Shown here piece by piece: positions 52,107 through 63,587 of a stretch of 64,000 nucleotides of DNA. The translations under genes were made by a program, and so were the position numbers. A model generated the notes under the pieces. That model did not search any database and was not told where the DNA came from. It was given only the letters and a program-made list of their open reading frames with translations. Position 1 is the first letter of the stretch. Each line of letters starts with the position of its first letter. This DNA comes from Zygaena filipendulae. Its lineage: Eukaryota > Arthropoda > Insecta > Lepidoptera > Zygaenidae. The stretch spans positions 4,466,501-4,530,500 of the forward strand of contig OU015660.1 of assembly GCA_907165275.2 (NCBI GenBank). Direction: 5' to 3'.

Positions 52107-52229
52107 GCTTATTATGTTTTGCCACGGGTCTTTTTGAACAATATTTACTCAGAATTTAGGTTTTACGCGTGGCATGGGTTAGTAATATTTTCTAATAAAT
52201 ACTGCGATCATATTATCTAGATACAGGTA

Positions 52230-52390
52230 GGTATTATTATCGATGATCGACTCAACCGATCATCATTAAATTTGGCATACACGTTGTCAAGGGTACGGTA
52301 CGGTAGAAAAGGACTTATGGTACTTATTACGGAATGCCCGCGGGAAAGCCGAAATTTACACAGGTACACCCGGCAATAACAGCTAACACG
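52230..52390 (+). repeat. SINE-like repeat fragment
   Basis: CTCAACCGATCATCATTAAA, CACGTTGTCAAGGGTACGGT and a degraded 3' end ACCCGGCAATAACAGCTAAC. Confidence 0.55.
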
Positions 52391-52556
52391 TTATAGGTAA
52401 TAGCAATTTTTGTACCTATTATGATATTATGTACGTAGTGAAATTTTTCTCTTCAATTTCAAAGCGGCTTGTTGAATGAATTTCTATGTAGAGTAATTAT
52501 GTAAGTTTTGTTACCGCCATTTTTCGTATTCAATCCGGAAAATAGCGGTTTTATTA

Positions 52557-52772
52557 TTAGCTAGCTGTGCCCCGCGGTTTCACCTGCAATAATTTCGAAG
52601 ATCCCATGGGGATTCCGGGATAAAAGTACCCTATCTCCTTCTCTGTGTCAGGGGCAACGTGTAGGTATGCAAAATTTCATGATGATCGGTGAACCGTTAA
52701 GGCATGAAAGCGTAACAGACAGACAGACAGACAGACAGAATTACTTTCGCATTTATAATATTAGTATGGATT
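52557..52772 (-). repeat. SINE-like repeat, near full-length, with (ACAG)n run
   Basis: Plus-strand TAGCTGTGCCCCGCGGTTTC to TTTATAATATTAGTATGGAT. An ACAGACAGACAGACAGACAG microsatellite lies at about 52717-52738. Confidence 0.65.
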
Positions 52773-52885
52773 GATTATTTTTAGACTACTACAACTACAA
52801 TTTATGGAATATGCTGATTTTGGTTGATTGCCAATAATTGCTGGTGTCATGACGTACCTATATATACATGGTATAAAGTCCCGTG

Positions 52886-53221
52886 TCCCGTAAATCGACG
52901 TCAAGCCAGAACCAGGTCATAGGCTAAGTCATAACAGCTGTTAACTAAAAAATATAAAAATCTTTGCTATGCCTATTTAAAAAAAAAACTGTCATTAAAA
53001 ACTGACGAAAGCAATAATTTTGAAAACTTCATTGGAAAAAACTTAAACAGTAGTTTTTTAAAATTTGGAAAATTTTTATAGTTATAAATTTTTATAATTT
53101 TTATACCTAATCATAAAAATTTCCACCCTACGACTTTTCTTTAACTCCTGTTGCTACAAACCTTAACTTTTGTTCAATTTTCTTATAGTGTTTCTGAAAA
53201 CTACTGCTTAAAATTTAAGTT
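52886..53221 (+). repeat. Dispersed repeat 'cgtaaatcgacgtcaagcc', copy 2, rearranged
   Basis: The left part (52886-53062) is collinear with copy 1 at 5981. The right part (53139-53221) is the inverse of the copy 1 tail, with a short AT-rich spacer between, so this copy has a fold-back arrangement. Confidence 0.65.
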
Positions 53222-55008
53222 ACCTACATATTTTTTCCCATGGTAACAAAATTTTCAAAACCACACAAAACTAATTTGTAATAAAAATACTTTTTCTTTA
53301 GTCTGTTGTGTTTCATTTGGTTAGGTACCTACCTATCTACCTACCTACCTTGTTTAAAATATACCTATAATGCATGGTCTAGACTAAGGCCTAGATTACA
53401 AAGTAAATTGTATCTATAGCAGTTGTAACAAAAAAAAAACCGGAAATATGGAACTCGGAAAAAATCTATCTATTTGTTTTAACAGCTCGTCTTATTTAGT
53501 CAGTTTACGACCATGACTGATAAGAGAATAGTTTTTTTCGTCATAATCTGACTTGATAATACCTAATGAGAACAATGTTAGTATTTGGAGCGTGATTTCT
53601 TAAATTCCAATTGGAGTGACCGAGAATTTCAGGTAAAAAGTCCTCGTTCTCCCTTTCAAATACATAGTGTGATAGACAATAGTGTAATAGACAATAGATT
53701 CTTCTTCTTTAATTATTACGTCTAAGATATTATTAGGTATAGGTACTTAGGTAAGTAGACCAATGCCAATGTTACTTAGTAACACCTCTTTAACACCGAT
53801 CCCAGTAGATTATCCTGTTAACATCGATTACCTACTATCCCCACTAGTCATTTGATCTTTATTGGTATTGTACTTATTATCACATTATACTAGAGTAGCT
53901 TTGCTTTATTTCTGTCCACCAGGAAGAAATTGCTTGATATAGTATCTATATAGTTTAGCTCTTGATATTAGATAATTATATCTAATACAGGATTAATTTT
54001 AGATATACTTATCTAATACTAAATTTGCAGCCATTTTGTGACCGCTGTATACTCACCTAATCCGTTTGGTGCCCGCCTGCTTCAACCCTTGTCAATTCTT
54101 GACATGACAGTGCGTCTGCGCTCACGAATGCCACACCCATAGCATTCATTTGAACAGTTCCCAATCTGATTTTTCTTATTAACTTCAAAATCACCATGAA
54201 ATTAGCAACAAATTGCATAGCTACTTTTTTCGAAGTTTATTTTTAGTTGTTACTTTTTTTGTTAAATAGGTAAAGGATGAAATTGAATAAAACAGAATTC
54301 GATCAGTCATATTGGTTTTATTTAGCACCACCATTAAACTATAGGAACTATCATTTCGAGTTTCTTTTTTTTTTCAAACATAAAATTAGTCCTTTCTGAA
54401 AGGTCTTTACCATAAGGATATTTAAAGCTCAGCGGCCAGCGCAGATTTGTAGACTTCACAAACGATGTGTTCGTTCACCGTATTTTACCAATAAATATAC
54501 ACAATTAATTACCATAAAAAATACACTCATCTTTTCAATAAATAATGATATAACTCTAAATTTAAATGCATCTGTTATTTGAAAGTTAGTACCTAACTTA
54601 GTAATGCATGGGGTCCGAATTTCCAAACAAAAAAACCAAAAGCATATTTTTTTAGTGTGTGTATGTTTAAGCGCATTACGCACAAACTAATGATTTGAAA
54701 TGGTATGATAGTTATAGTCTTAGGTTATGGCCTGTTTTTTTAATAACAACTTGGTGTTCTTTTAGAACTTTTCCTCTTACATGGAGAAATCTGGAAAACG
54801 GACAACATACATGAATACATACATAATATTAATTTATAAATACTAATCTACTTCTACATATAAAACACATAAATCTTTATTTACAACTCATTCTTAAGGC
54901 TAGCGCACACCTGCATCATCATGCGAAAGAGATTCGTTACTAACGATATTCATTGGTTGATTGTTACTCTTGCCATGTGCAGAAGGCTTAATTTTGTTTT
55001 ATGATCAA

Positions 55009-55190
55009 CTAGCTGTTCCCCGCGGTCTCACTCGCTTTAATTTCGGAGATTCCGCGGGAATTCCAGGATAAAAAGTTACCCTATGTGTTATTCTGATGTA
55101 TAAGCTATAAATTATTATCAAGTTTCATTAAAATCCATTCCGTAGTTTTTGCGTGAAAGAGTAACAAACATCCATACATACAAACTTAGC
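55009..55190 (-). repeat. SINE-like repeat fragment
   Basis: Plus-strand CTAGCTGTTCCCCGCGGTCT, GCGGGAATTCCAGGATAAAA and GCGTGAAAGAGTAACAAACA. Confidence 0.6.
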
Positions 55191-55818
55191 TAACGAAAAA
55201 TTACCTTTAAAAACAAAAATAGTCCTCTGAGGCACAAAATCTGAGACGACATCAAGATTTAAACAGGTGCTTATGAGATTATGACCCGATGAGCGCATGT
55301 CGTTGAACAAAAGTAGACCCCCTTGTTGAATAGGTTATTTTTTGAATTCACAGAGAAAATAATCCTTACTCCTTTTTATCACTTTATCCTATTTATTAGA
55401 TATCACTTGAACTGGAATAAAGCAAAATAAATAATATAAAACGAATTAATTATTTGCCAACGAATATGGGTACTCATACCCCTAATCTTTTTTAGATAAT
55501 TACATTCGTCTTAATAAAAATTAAGTAGAATTCATATTTTAAATGAGTTAGGTACCTTAGGAAGTATCTTAGCTTAGATTTTTCTTTGAGAAACATTGAA
55601 TATCTATAAAAGTGTGTCTAAAATTAAACTAAGATGTTTTTTAACACTATTAATCAATCCAGTGATACTTAATTTATTTTTTTAATAACACCTCTTTTGG
55701 CATATGAGTGTAATATTTTAGCAGGCAACGGAAGTGACGCGCACGAAGTTTTAACCGAGCGCTTAATTTACTTATTCATGTTGAAGAAGTATAACTTAGT
55801 TCTTACGAACGAACGGTC

Positions 55819-56061
55819 TAACCGCCGCACTCAGAGTCGACTTTAATGATTACTTAGTTAAGTATAGATTTTAAAAACAAAACTGCCGCAATCAGACAAG
55901 TTTAATAAATTAATGTTAATTGGCATTTAACTAATTAACTTACATCTTATTAAATGCCAATTAACATTAATTTACTGAACGTCTCTGATTACGGCAGTTT
56001 TGTTTTAAAAATCTTTACTTAACTAAGTAATCATTAAAGTCGACTCTGAGTGCGGCAGTTA
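55819..56061. mobile_element. MITE with long inverted repeats, copy 2, just downstream of ftz
   Basis: Same element and same size (about 239 bp between flanking TAs) as the copy at 50611. They differ by a small number of scattered substitutions. It ends about 320 bp past the ftz stop codon, close to the predicted poly(A) signal. Confidence 0.85.
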
Positions 56062-56098
56062 GAGCGATGTTCTATTTTGAGCAATAATATTTACTACT

Positions 56099-56376
56099 TT
56101 TATTAATATCAATTATAAATATTAAACCACTACCTTTCTTACTCCGATAGCTTTTTTCACACATCGTAAAAGTGAGTCTTTACCTATCTATATAGTGTTT
56201 GTATGTATAATGCTTAAACAAACAGTAGTACAATATATACTTACACCAGTAGGTATGTGGAATATACTACACTCTAGGTACTAACTAACGAATAGAATTT
56301 GACTAGCATTTTTATACAAGACCGGGGAAATGTTCTATTGTATAATATTGTATATTAAACTATAAAGACTGCTAAG
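56099..56376 (-). terminator. ftz: Probable ftz 3' UTR and poly(A) signal
   Basis: The first AATAAA on the minus strand after the stop codon is at 56104-56099, about 275 bases downstream. It sits only about 40 bases before a MITE copy (55819-56061), so the transcript end could be in or near the transposon. Variant signals closer to the stop cannot be excluded. Confidence 0.4.
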
Positions 56377-56735
56377 CTAAGACCCATTCGTATGAAAGCC
56401 TGCAGGTAGCCCCACAGACGGTCCTGGATTACAATAATTGGCAAAATAATCGCCTGATTGAAGAGGACCTGGCACTGCGAAATTATAACCGTTTTGGGTT
56501 GTATCCGGTACCTCTGGCATTGGATCGTGCATCTTCATTTCTTTCTTTGCCTTCATTCTTCTGTTTTGAAACCATATCTTTATCTGCCTTTCGGTGAGAC
56601 CCAAATGTTGTGATACCTCCGCTCTCCGTCTTTTTAATACGTACTTATTGAAATGAAACTCTTTTTCTAATTCAAGGGTTTGGTGTCTTGTGTAGGTTTG
56701 TCGTGTGCGTTTAGAACCACCTTTCTTAACGTCAT
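56377..56735 (-). CDS. ftz: fushi tarazu (ftz), exon 2 with homeodomain and C-terminus
   Basis: Exon 2 begins after TTTTCTTTTCTTTTAG (exon start 56735) and ends with TAG at 56379-56377. It encodes residues 171-289. The homeodomain is residues 178-237. It starts [20 protein letters not shown], close to Antp-class proteins, and its recognition helix contains [12 protein letters not shown] with W48, F49, Q50, N51 and R53 intact. Helix 2 is divergent: the usual LTRRRRIEIAHAL is replaced by [13 protein letters not shown]. Ten residues (KTNDDVKKGG) link YPWM to the homeodomain. The 52-residue tail is Pro/Gly/Asn-rich and unmatched. The whole CDS is 870 bases across both exons. The divergence fits ftz, which evolves faster than other Hox genes, and argues against Antp, whose homeodomain is almost invariant. 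Confidence 0.93.
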
Positions 56736-56920
56736 CTAAAAGAAAAGAAAAAAAGTTTAAACGTTGAAGTGGCTACACAAAATTCAATTTAACTTTCTGC
56801 ATATCTATTAGAAAGAGACCACGTCTATAGGAAGTAGGAACATTGAAGACAAAGACTGAGTCTAAATAAAGATTCTACAGACAATGTTTATATCTATAGA
56901 AATTAGTGAGCAACTTTTAC
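56736..56920 (-). other. ftz: ftz intron, 185 bp
   Basis: Single short phase-1 intron between YPWM and the homeodomain, the classic Hox intron position. The donor is GTAAAAG and the acceptor a T-rich tract ending TTTTAG. Joining the two exons keeps the frame through G|AT (Asp). Confidence 0.92.
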
Positions 56921-57431
56921 CATTCGTTTTCATCCAAGGGTAGCAGGTATTTGTTTGTGCTGCATTGTTAATATCTGTACAGCTGGTGTTAGGTACAGCA
57001 GGCGCTGCCGGCTTTACGTCACGCCATGAATTCGATGAACTATCGGAAGTCGCGCCCGCGCATACACGTTGCGGCTCACTTGATTTAGTTTCATTACTTT
57101 CAAATATTTCGTCAAGTGTAACTTTCAAAATATCATTATCACAACTTTTTACAGCGAATCGGTCAGCGTGCAAATTCTTATTCCGGTCTATGTGGCATTT
57201 AATATTTGTTGCATCATTATTAGTATATTGTACTGGGCTAAAGCTTTTACTACCTATATCTGAAGGTTGAAAATGCGGTGTGTTATTAGTGTTATTATAA
57301 GAGTTATAATAATTATTAGAATAATGGGTGTTATAATATTGATTAAAATTCCCCGGATAGGCCAATACCGCGTTCTGTTCATGGACGCTGTACCTTGTCT
57401 CACTGTTTGCGTTACTGTAATCTCTCCACAT
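56921..57431 (-). CDS. ftz: fushi tarazu (ftz), exon 1 with YPWM motif
   Basis: Exon 1 of a 289-residue homeodomain protein: 170 full codons plus one base. The start ATG is at 57431, 124 bases below a TATA/initiator promoter. The N-terminal region is rich in Asn and Tyr (residues about 25-55) without a known domain. Residues 164-167 are YPWM, the Extradenticle-contact motif of Hox proteins. I found no LXXLL motif of the kind Drosophila Ftz uses to bind Ftz-F1. The exon ends at AATG then GTAAAAG (intron from 56920), so codon 171 (Asp) is split. The gene lies in the same orientation as Scr and about 35 kb from it, where ftz sits in insect Hox clusters. ftz is a Hox-derived regulator used in segmentation and the nervous system. 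The family call is mainly by homeodomain plus position; the N-terminus alone would not identify it. Confidence 0.9.
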
Positions 57432-57552
57432 TTCAACTACAAACTAAATTTTTATCACTTTGCACTGTAATTTCACTGTTTCACAATAAAAATTTTCAAT
57501 TAAAACTACGTACCCAATTAACTATACTGTAGTAGACTAGATCTTTTGGCAG

Positions 57553-57587
57553 ACTGACTGTGAAACTAGCCAGCAAAGCAATATAAT
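57553..57587 (-). promoter_or_regulatory. ftz: ftz core promoter: TATA box and initiator
   Basis: On the minus strand TATATT starts at 57585. An arthropod initiator TCAGTC lies at 57557-57552, with its A (57555) 30 bases downstream of the TATA start. That is the expected TATA-initiator spacing and predicts a 124-base leader (57555-57432) with no intron. Drosophila ftz also uses a TATA promoter and short leader. This is predicted from sequence only. Confidence 0.6.
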
Positions 57588-60269
57588 AATAACCCCAGTG
57601 ACAGCTTTTGTGTGACCTAAAAAAAAGGTGGGGTACTCACTACAATAGGGTCACTATTGTCCCTTTGCAAAGTTGTAAAGCTGGGTTTTCGATCTTGCTA
57701 TCTCTTTCTAATGTTGCATCAGTGCGTTTTCTGCACTGGCAAAGAGAGGCAGATATAGATACGGTAGATATATTTGCAACAAAAGTTTGCAAGTGTGCGT
57801 GCGTAAAGCAGAGTATTATAAGAATTGTCGTTGGACAGTGTGCGTGTGAGAGGGTGGAATAGATTGATTTTATTGAAATATTGGTTTATTGTATGGCTAC
57901 GTATGTGTGTCACTAGGTTTAAGCTATAGGGGACCACTTATAGTTAACCAAATTTTATATGAAAAAATGGTGGATTTAAGTTTCATCGATATCGAATTGA
58001 TTAACTGATTAGGAACCTACCTAATGCCTATATCACAAAAAAAAACTTTTTCTACACACTCTTTCATAAAAGAAATCTAAACTTTTTAGATTTTAGTTTT
58101 ATATTATTATTTAGATATACGTTTTAGATTGCAGAAAGCAGCTGTTAAAACACACGTGAGTTATACGCTATAACCCACTAGTGGGTTTGGAATAGTTTGG
58201 ATCCTTATTTTAGATAATATTATTTATACTTAATACCTACACTTTTACCTGCCTGCCACCTGCTTTAAGTTAAAGTACCTACATAAGTACCTACCTAGTA
58301 ATTTATTAGAATCAAAATAAAAAGAAACGATAAGTTCAGTACATGAAATAAAACGACAATATAAATATAATCGAATACTTATTTAAAGGAAACATTAAAT
58401 AGGTAATCGTTTTTTTTTATTTATTTTCGTTAAAAAAAAGGATTATTAGTAATCGATTGATGTACATTTTTTTTATATCTCTAGTACTTACTTACCTCAG
58501 CGTCCTCACAAGAGTGTGTTGAAAAACATCGTACGATACACGTGCATACCTATATGGTTATACACACTCGGCTGCACTAAAATTCCGCCTCGTGAATTAT
58601 AACCAATATTACGCACTTGTACCGTAATGTAAGTACTATTAGGTACTATTGAATAGAATAGAAGTTTATTTGAAACCAATAAAAACCCTATGGTCTATAC
58701 CTACGACTTAAATACATATTTATAAAGAAGGCTAATAAAACTATTGAAAATATGGTATAAATTAGAATATTATGGGCCGCTTTTCGATTTTTTTTGTAAA
58801 TTTTTATATACAGATGTCATATATGTATAATACATACGTATTATAGGTTTTTCAATTACGATGTTTTGGTTTAATGGTAAGACTTATAGAAACAGGTTAG
58901 TCAGGGCACAGATGATATAATACGTCAGGGTTTTTTAACTACACGAATTTTTAGAAGCATAGTTTCATTTCAATCATAGCGCTAAAGAACTATTTTTTTC
59001 AGTTCATCCCAGTCTTTGGAAAGTATCTCACCTACATAAACAAATAAAAAAAAACTTTTATACAAATTTATCCATCCTGTATAGTGTAAACTGTACCCGG
59101 CTTGAACATACATAATTCATTCGAAGTAACAGTTCAATCGGGGTTCGCGACAATGGAACAAACACCATGGTTCTGACTGACGCGTGCGCGTGCGGCGCTC
59201 CAAATGTTAAATATATGCGACTACGATACTGTGAAAATTACATTACTGAGCTATCAATGCTAAAGCCTTAAAATAAAAATGTCTTAAAACTAACGACTAA
59301 CGATTAAATAAAATACTTAACTACAATCGAAATATAGGACTTTAATTATTCACTAATTAATTAATTTAAGCTATCCCAGTGGTATAACGAGTAGGTACCT
59401 ACTAAATAAGTGCTATCAATAAATTATGCCTTTTTCTTATGTAGGTTAGAATGCCTCATGAAGCGACCCGTGCAAATCAAAAATTCAACTCGATAGTAAA
59501 GTTAAATCAATAGTAAATCAGAAAGAAATGAAAATGCCAAAAAAATCTTTTTACATTTAAACTCTCACATGTGGTTTATTTACTTATTTACCTTTTAACC
59601 AGTGAGCGAACCACTGCAATTGCTAGTGTATCTAAAACTAGTAAGTCATGCTACGTTTGCGTTATTGAACGTCCAATGGAAGAGCTCAACTTACCCCGTA
59701 TTTTCGACATATGCATTCTCTGTAGCAATACGCACCTCCCAGCCGAATGGAGTCACACATCTGTTGAGTGTTGAACGAAAGCACCCCCACAATCCAATGT
59801 AACGGGCACGGCTAATTCTGGCTTTACAATATTTGATTGCGAGCAAGAAATCATATCCGATTCATGCATGCTTTAATCCAGACATCTTGAAATAAACAAT
59901 TATAATAATATCTAATTATCTAATAACCTGTGACCTTAACCACCGGTAGCTTGAGCTCTGCTCCGCTGTCGGTAGCACACTAGGTTTAGGTTTTGTATGA
60001 TACATATTTATTATTTTATAAATGAATCTTGTAAAAAGCCTAAATTTTAGATATAGGTATGGCAGGTTCAAATAAATGATGAATAATAATAGTAAAAAAA
60101 AATATTATTTGGCTTAAAAAAACAATACCTACATAAAAAAGAAAATAAATAGAAACAACAATAAACAGATAATGAATTCCAATAAGAAATCTCAACTATG
60201 TTTAAACATTTATCTTGAAACATCTTCATCAACGACATTTGTAAATTCATATTATAAATCACGTGTCAC

Positions 60270-60433
60270 GTTGTTTGTCCGCGATGGACTCTGAAATTAC
60301 TGAACGGATTTTAATAAAATTTTGTAACCATTTAAAATATGGTCCAACTTAAAAGATAGGATAGTTTTTATCCCGGAATTCCCGCGGGAACTCCGAAATT
60401 ACCGCAAATGAAATCGCGGGGGACAGCTAGTTA
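60270..60433 (+). repeat. SINE-like repeat fragment
   Basis: GTTTGTCCGCGATGGACTCT, ACGGATTTTAATAAAATTTT and GAAATCGCGGGGGACAGCTA. Confidence 0.6.
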
Positions 60434-60835
60434 CATATATTTTTCAACTCACTTGCTCGTGAAGAGATTTTTTGTACCTATACCTACCTACATCGTCACA
60501 ATCACCATTAATTATTTTTTAAGTTTACGCTATAAATATGTGCTGGAACAGATTAATTTTTATACATAATTTTTGATAGTAGGTCCAATCCATCGATTTA
60601 TTTAAAATTGTTTCCAAATAAGGATAGTTATTCTATACCTACTCGTATTATACGTCAGCACAAAGGTTTTGATACTACAGTACGTAAATATCTGAGTCGT
60701 ATCTTTATTAAACCTCGATGAATACGCGATCCATTTACTCTCTGACTCCTACAACTCCTTCTAACTCCTATAACTTAGTAACAAGGTACACTTTTGGTTG
60801 TTAGACCCTTGACACATTTTTGTCGCAAACACCTA

Positions 60836-60902
60836 CGGTGCAGTGAACAATGCACGTGCCATTAATCATGCGAAATCAATCGGTGGCTTATTCGGAGCAT
60901 TG
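60836..60902. promoter_or_regulatory. Duplicated 67-bp conserved block, right copy (5' of ftz)
   Basis: Matches 52040-52106 at roughly 80-85% with one single-base gap. The 35-base core from CATTAATC to TGGCTTATTC has two differences. The reverse strand reads TGATTAAT, a consensus Exd-Hox octamer. It lies about 3.3 kb upstream of the predicted ftz start site. Confidence 0.45.
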
Positions 60903-61187
60903 TATACGTGCCGTGTGCCTTTTCCGTTCGTGTTTGCTTTGGATTTTTTTATTTAATTTATGGTTTAGACGAAAATTGTTCGTGACATCTGTCGTTTCAG
61001 ATTCTGTGTAGTATAGGTAAACGAAACCATTGAAGTTTGATGCAATTGATTTCCCATATTTATTAATTTTAAGCCGAGCAAGCATAGTTTTATCAAAAAC
61101 GATGTAATTTCAGTTTTGGCGAGAATGTTAATTAAGATCCAGTCTGTAAACCTAGCTATGATACGAAAAAACGATAATATTAATCTA

Positions 61188-61505
61188 TACTAATATTATA
61201 AAGAGGAAAGATTTGATTTTTTGTTTGTTTATTTGTTACGATTTAACTCAAAAACTACTGGACTGATTTCAAAAATTCTTTCACCATTAGAAAGCTACAT
61301 TATCCCTGAGTAACATAGACTACCTATATTGTAATCCGGGATTCCAGCGGGAATTTCGAAATTATCGCGAGTGAAACCGTGCGTGACAGCTAGTATAATA
61401 TAAAAGCAAATGTGAGTTTGTTTGTTACGCTTTCACACTTTAACTACTCAACCGATCATCGTAAAATTACGCATACACGCTGTCAGGGGTGCAATAAAAT
61501 ATTTA
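61188..61505 (+). repeat. Two SINE-like repeat copies head to tail
   Basis: A near-complete copy (61188-61397, TATACTAATATTATAAAGAG to CCGTGCGTGACAGCTAGTAT) is followed directly by the 5' part of a second (GCAAATGTGAGTTTGTTTGT to ACACGCTGTCAGGGGTGCAA). Confidence 0.6.
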
Positions 61506-62636
61506 TAGTAGGTAACTTTCATAAAAAAAGGTTCCCGAGGTATAGAAAATTGACGGACAAAATTAAGATTAGACAGGAAATGGGGATTTCCATAATACCT
61601 CATGAGCTTGCGCTGAAAGGTAGAGTTACTAGTAGGTATAGTTCATGGAAGGAGTATTTTAAAATGTGGTATTCTGTTGTCTTATATCTGTTTTATAAAC
61701 GACACAAAATGTCTTTTTCATTACTCATACTCGGAAAGTAGGTCTGAAGTTGCTTGAGAAGCGGGTTGAAAGTAACCCTTTTCAGCCCTAGGGAGAATCG
61801 CTTTCAACTGACAACTGTCAAATTATTAAAAAAAAACTAGGTCTATTTTCACATTTCTATTGAACCATGTTTCAACTTTCTATACAGCCAGCGCGATGTA
61901 AAATTGAAATAACGTAAAGTTTAAGTAGCTATTAATTAAAATAATATTCACTCACTTTTTCTTAAGCTAATTCCTATTTATATTTTTTTATTTTCTTTAA
62001 TTAATACTTAATAATTAAAGAAAATATTTTTTTTAGGTCGCCACAATGTAAATAAAAAATACTGGCTGAATAGTTAGCCGGCCAAAGAAAAAGAAATAGG
62101 TGGGAAAGTGTCAAGCGACTATCCGATCTTCACTCATTTTTTCTTTAGCTAATTCCTATTTTTATTTTGACTTTCCTTGCATTCGTAATGAAAAGCACAG
62201 TGTTACCCTCGGGAGAAAGACTTATTTAGTCCCTCGATCTATTGGCGCCCTCGCCAGTTAAGTTACTTTCACCCCTAGGATAACAATGTACTATTATTGC
62301 ATATACTTTTCTAATTAAATAAAATATACAGTACTTAATAATTATTAGCGAGTACTTAGGTACCTACAAAGCAAAAATCACTTCACTTTCGCCTTGTAAG
62401 TCTACCCCAAACTGCACAATCATTAATCAAAACTTCGATGCTGGACCTCTTTCAAGGGGAAATGTAAAGAATGCTGTGTGCGATCCCTCCATTAGAATAA
62501 CAATAATTGTCGACAAAATCTTAAAGAACCTTTTTTAGAAATTTGATTAAGCATTGGTCACTATAATTTTTTTAAATTCAGAATTAGGTATATATTCAGT
62601 ATAAAAACTTCTAACTAAACAATTCATAACCTTACT

Positions 62637-62818
62637 ATTAAATGCGAAAGTGAGTTTGTTTGTTAAGCATTCACGCCTTAACGGCTCAACCGATCACCAT
62701 AAAATTGTGCATACTGGTTGACAGGGGTACAGAAAAGGACATAATATCTTGCTTATTATCCTGGAATATCCGCAGGAACTCCAAAATTAACACGGGTTAA
62801 ACCGCGGAAAACAGTAAG
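62637..62818 (+). repeat. SINE-like repeat fragment
   Basis: AAATGCGAAAGTGAGTTTGT, CTGGTTGACAGGGGTACAGA and GGGTTAAACCGCGGAAAACA; the last bases of the family end are altered. Confidence 0.6.
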
Positions 62819-63587
62819 TAGATAAAATTTTAAGATTTTAATGATTTTTATTATTTTTTGCAAATGTACAATTGATACTCAGAGCGAATATTTAGAATAG
62901 AAATAAGCTTAGAAAGAGTGATAAAACAATTCTAGAGCACTAAATCACAATTTCTGAAGCAACCATCGGACAGGGTGTGCGTGATTCTAAACAAAACACG
63001 CCCGTGTCGCGGCTCCAAGAAAAACATCGGCGACTGATTTACGAGACAATATCATTCCAGAAATGTGGTCTGGAACAAAATTAAACATGAATACCTATGT
63101 CGCATTAACATAGATTTACATAGGAAAAGCTGTCAAGAGATTGAGGGGAAATTTGTTTTTAAAAGATTACGTTTCTAGGTTTCTAGATACCTAATTTCTC
63201 CAAACTTTTAGATACAAAAATATCAATATTTCCACTACATTTCGTCAAACTATACCTACCGACCAAAGGGATGGCAAATTAATTCTTCAACGCTGAAGAA
63301 GACTGATCGGTCCTACCCAAGTGAATCGTTATTTTTTTTTCAATGTATTTTGTATCGCGGACGTTACACAAAAACAAGAAATTCGTAGAATAGATTTAAG
63401 AGGATAATTTCATAACTTTGATTCTCGTACACTTTTATTTCACTTTATTTCACTGTCACGGTCAGTGTGACCCGTTGAAGGGTTGTGCTCTTCAGTTTAT
63501 TTTTATTATAAAGGTTATTTTTAAAATTTTAAAATTATTATTTGTTAAATTTTGGTTATTGGTTAAATGAAATTTATGTATATAGCA

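Larger units (their letters stand above)
51279..55818. other. Intergenic DNA 3' of ftz
   Basis: Holds the rearranged repeat (52886), SINE-like copies (52230, 52557, 55009) and the left duplicated block (52040). A unique GC-richer patch lies at 51380-51545 (TATGGCGGCTAGCGCATGAC, CCGCAAGCCGCCGTTAAGGA). A CTAC/CTAT-rich (TACC)n stretch lies near 53326-53350. No gene was seen. Confidence 0.5.
57600..63587. other. Upstream region of ftz towards Antp
   Basis: Presumed ftz regulatory DNA. The first 300 bp above the promoter are unique. Unique GC-richer patches lie at 59100-59225, 59590-59870 and 62940-63070. The duplicated block (60836) and four SINE-like copies are here. No coding exon of Antp or another gene was recognised. 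Confidence 0.5.

Noticed and set aside
56377..57431. Antennapedia as the identity of the second gene
   Set aside because: Antp has a nearly invariant homeodomain and a different N-terminus; helix 2 here is too divergent, and the gene is a compact two-exon unit next to Scr as ftz is.
61412..61741. 109-codon frame on the plus strand
   Set aside because: The first third is a SINE-like repeat translation and the rest shows no domain or conservation signal.
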